Assembly: GCA_015494035.1 (NCBI GenBank)
Contig: WGBZ01000315.1
Span: 1-5,250 of the forward strand
Reading direction: 5' to 3'
DNA: 5,250 bases
Origin: Lysobacterales bacterium
GTDB lineage: Bacteria; Pseudomonadota; Gammaproteobacteria; Xanthomonadales; Marinicellaceae
The notes below the pieces were generated by a model, which worked only from the letters and a program-made list of their open reading frames with translations, was not told where the DNA came from and searched no databases. Within the stretch, counting starts at the first letter, position 1. The number at the start of each line of letters is the position of its first letter. Below, piece by piece: positions 5,237 to 5,250 of the stretch. A program made the translations under genes and the position numbers.

Positions 5237-5250
5237 ATGTACCTGGACCC
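5237..5250 (+). CDS. Start of an unidentified gene (first codons only)
   Basis: ATG at 5237-5239 follows a well-spaced GGAG and opens a frame reading M-Y-L-D before the window ends. Too little is present to identify a product. It is divergent from sulP and shares the 4821-5236 regulatory region with it. Confidence 0.5.

Overview
The window looks like a piece of a moderately GC-rich gammaproteobacterial chromosome. The main support is an adjacent, overlapping cmoA-cmoB pair (tRNA wobble-uridine modification), an arrangement typical of that class. An oceanospirillalean-type marine host is possible, but that is only an impression from protein flavour.

Layout: positions 1-55 hold the last 17 codons and stop of a cmoB reading frame on the + strand. 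Positions 54-382 hold two head-to-tail copies of a ~165 bp repeat with terminal inverted repeats. Positions 381-2164 carry cmoB and cmoA on the - strand, overlapping by ATGA. Positions 2165-2387 form the divergent region between cmoA and a + strand short-chain dehydrogenase, largely filled by a third copy of the repeat. The dehydrogenase (2388-3200) converges on a - strand SulP-family anion transporter with a STAS domain (stop at 3228, start near 4820). The 27 bp between their stop codons is a palindrome made only of the repeat's two ends. From 4821 to 5236 lies a divergent regulatory region, followed by the first five codons of an unidentified + strand gene.

Functions: CmoA makes carboxy-S-adenosylmethionine, and CmoB uses it to carboxymethylate 5-hydroxyuridine at tRNA position 34. 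The dehydrogenase and the transporter have no evident link to that pathway or to each other.

The most unusual content is non-coding. (1) A family of MITE-like elements, flanked by TA where the edges are intact, sits at gene ends and contributes or abuts the TAG stop codons of cmoB, the dehydrogenase and sulP. (2) The cmoB tail is repeated as an inverted copy on the far side of the tandem elements, so the window begins inside a large inverted repeat; this is either a real rearrangement or an assembly or amplification artefact. (3) The inferred sulP leader is almost entirely a terminator-like hairpin with a U8 tract, downstream of a perfect TATAAT and an array of GTGAC/GTCAC-type repeats spaced 19 bp apart.
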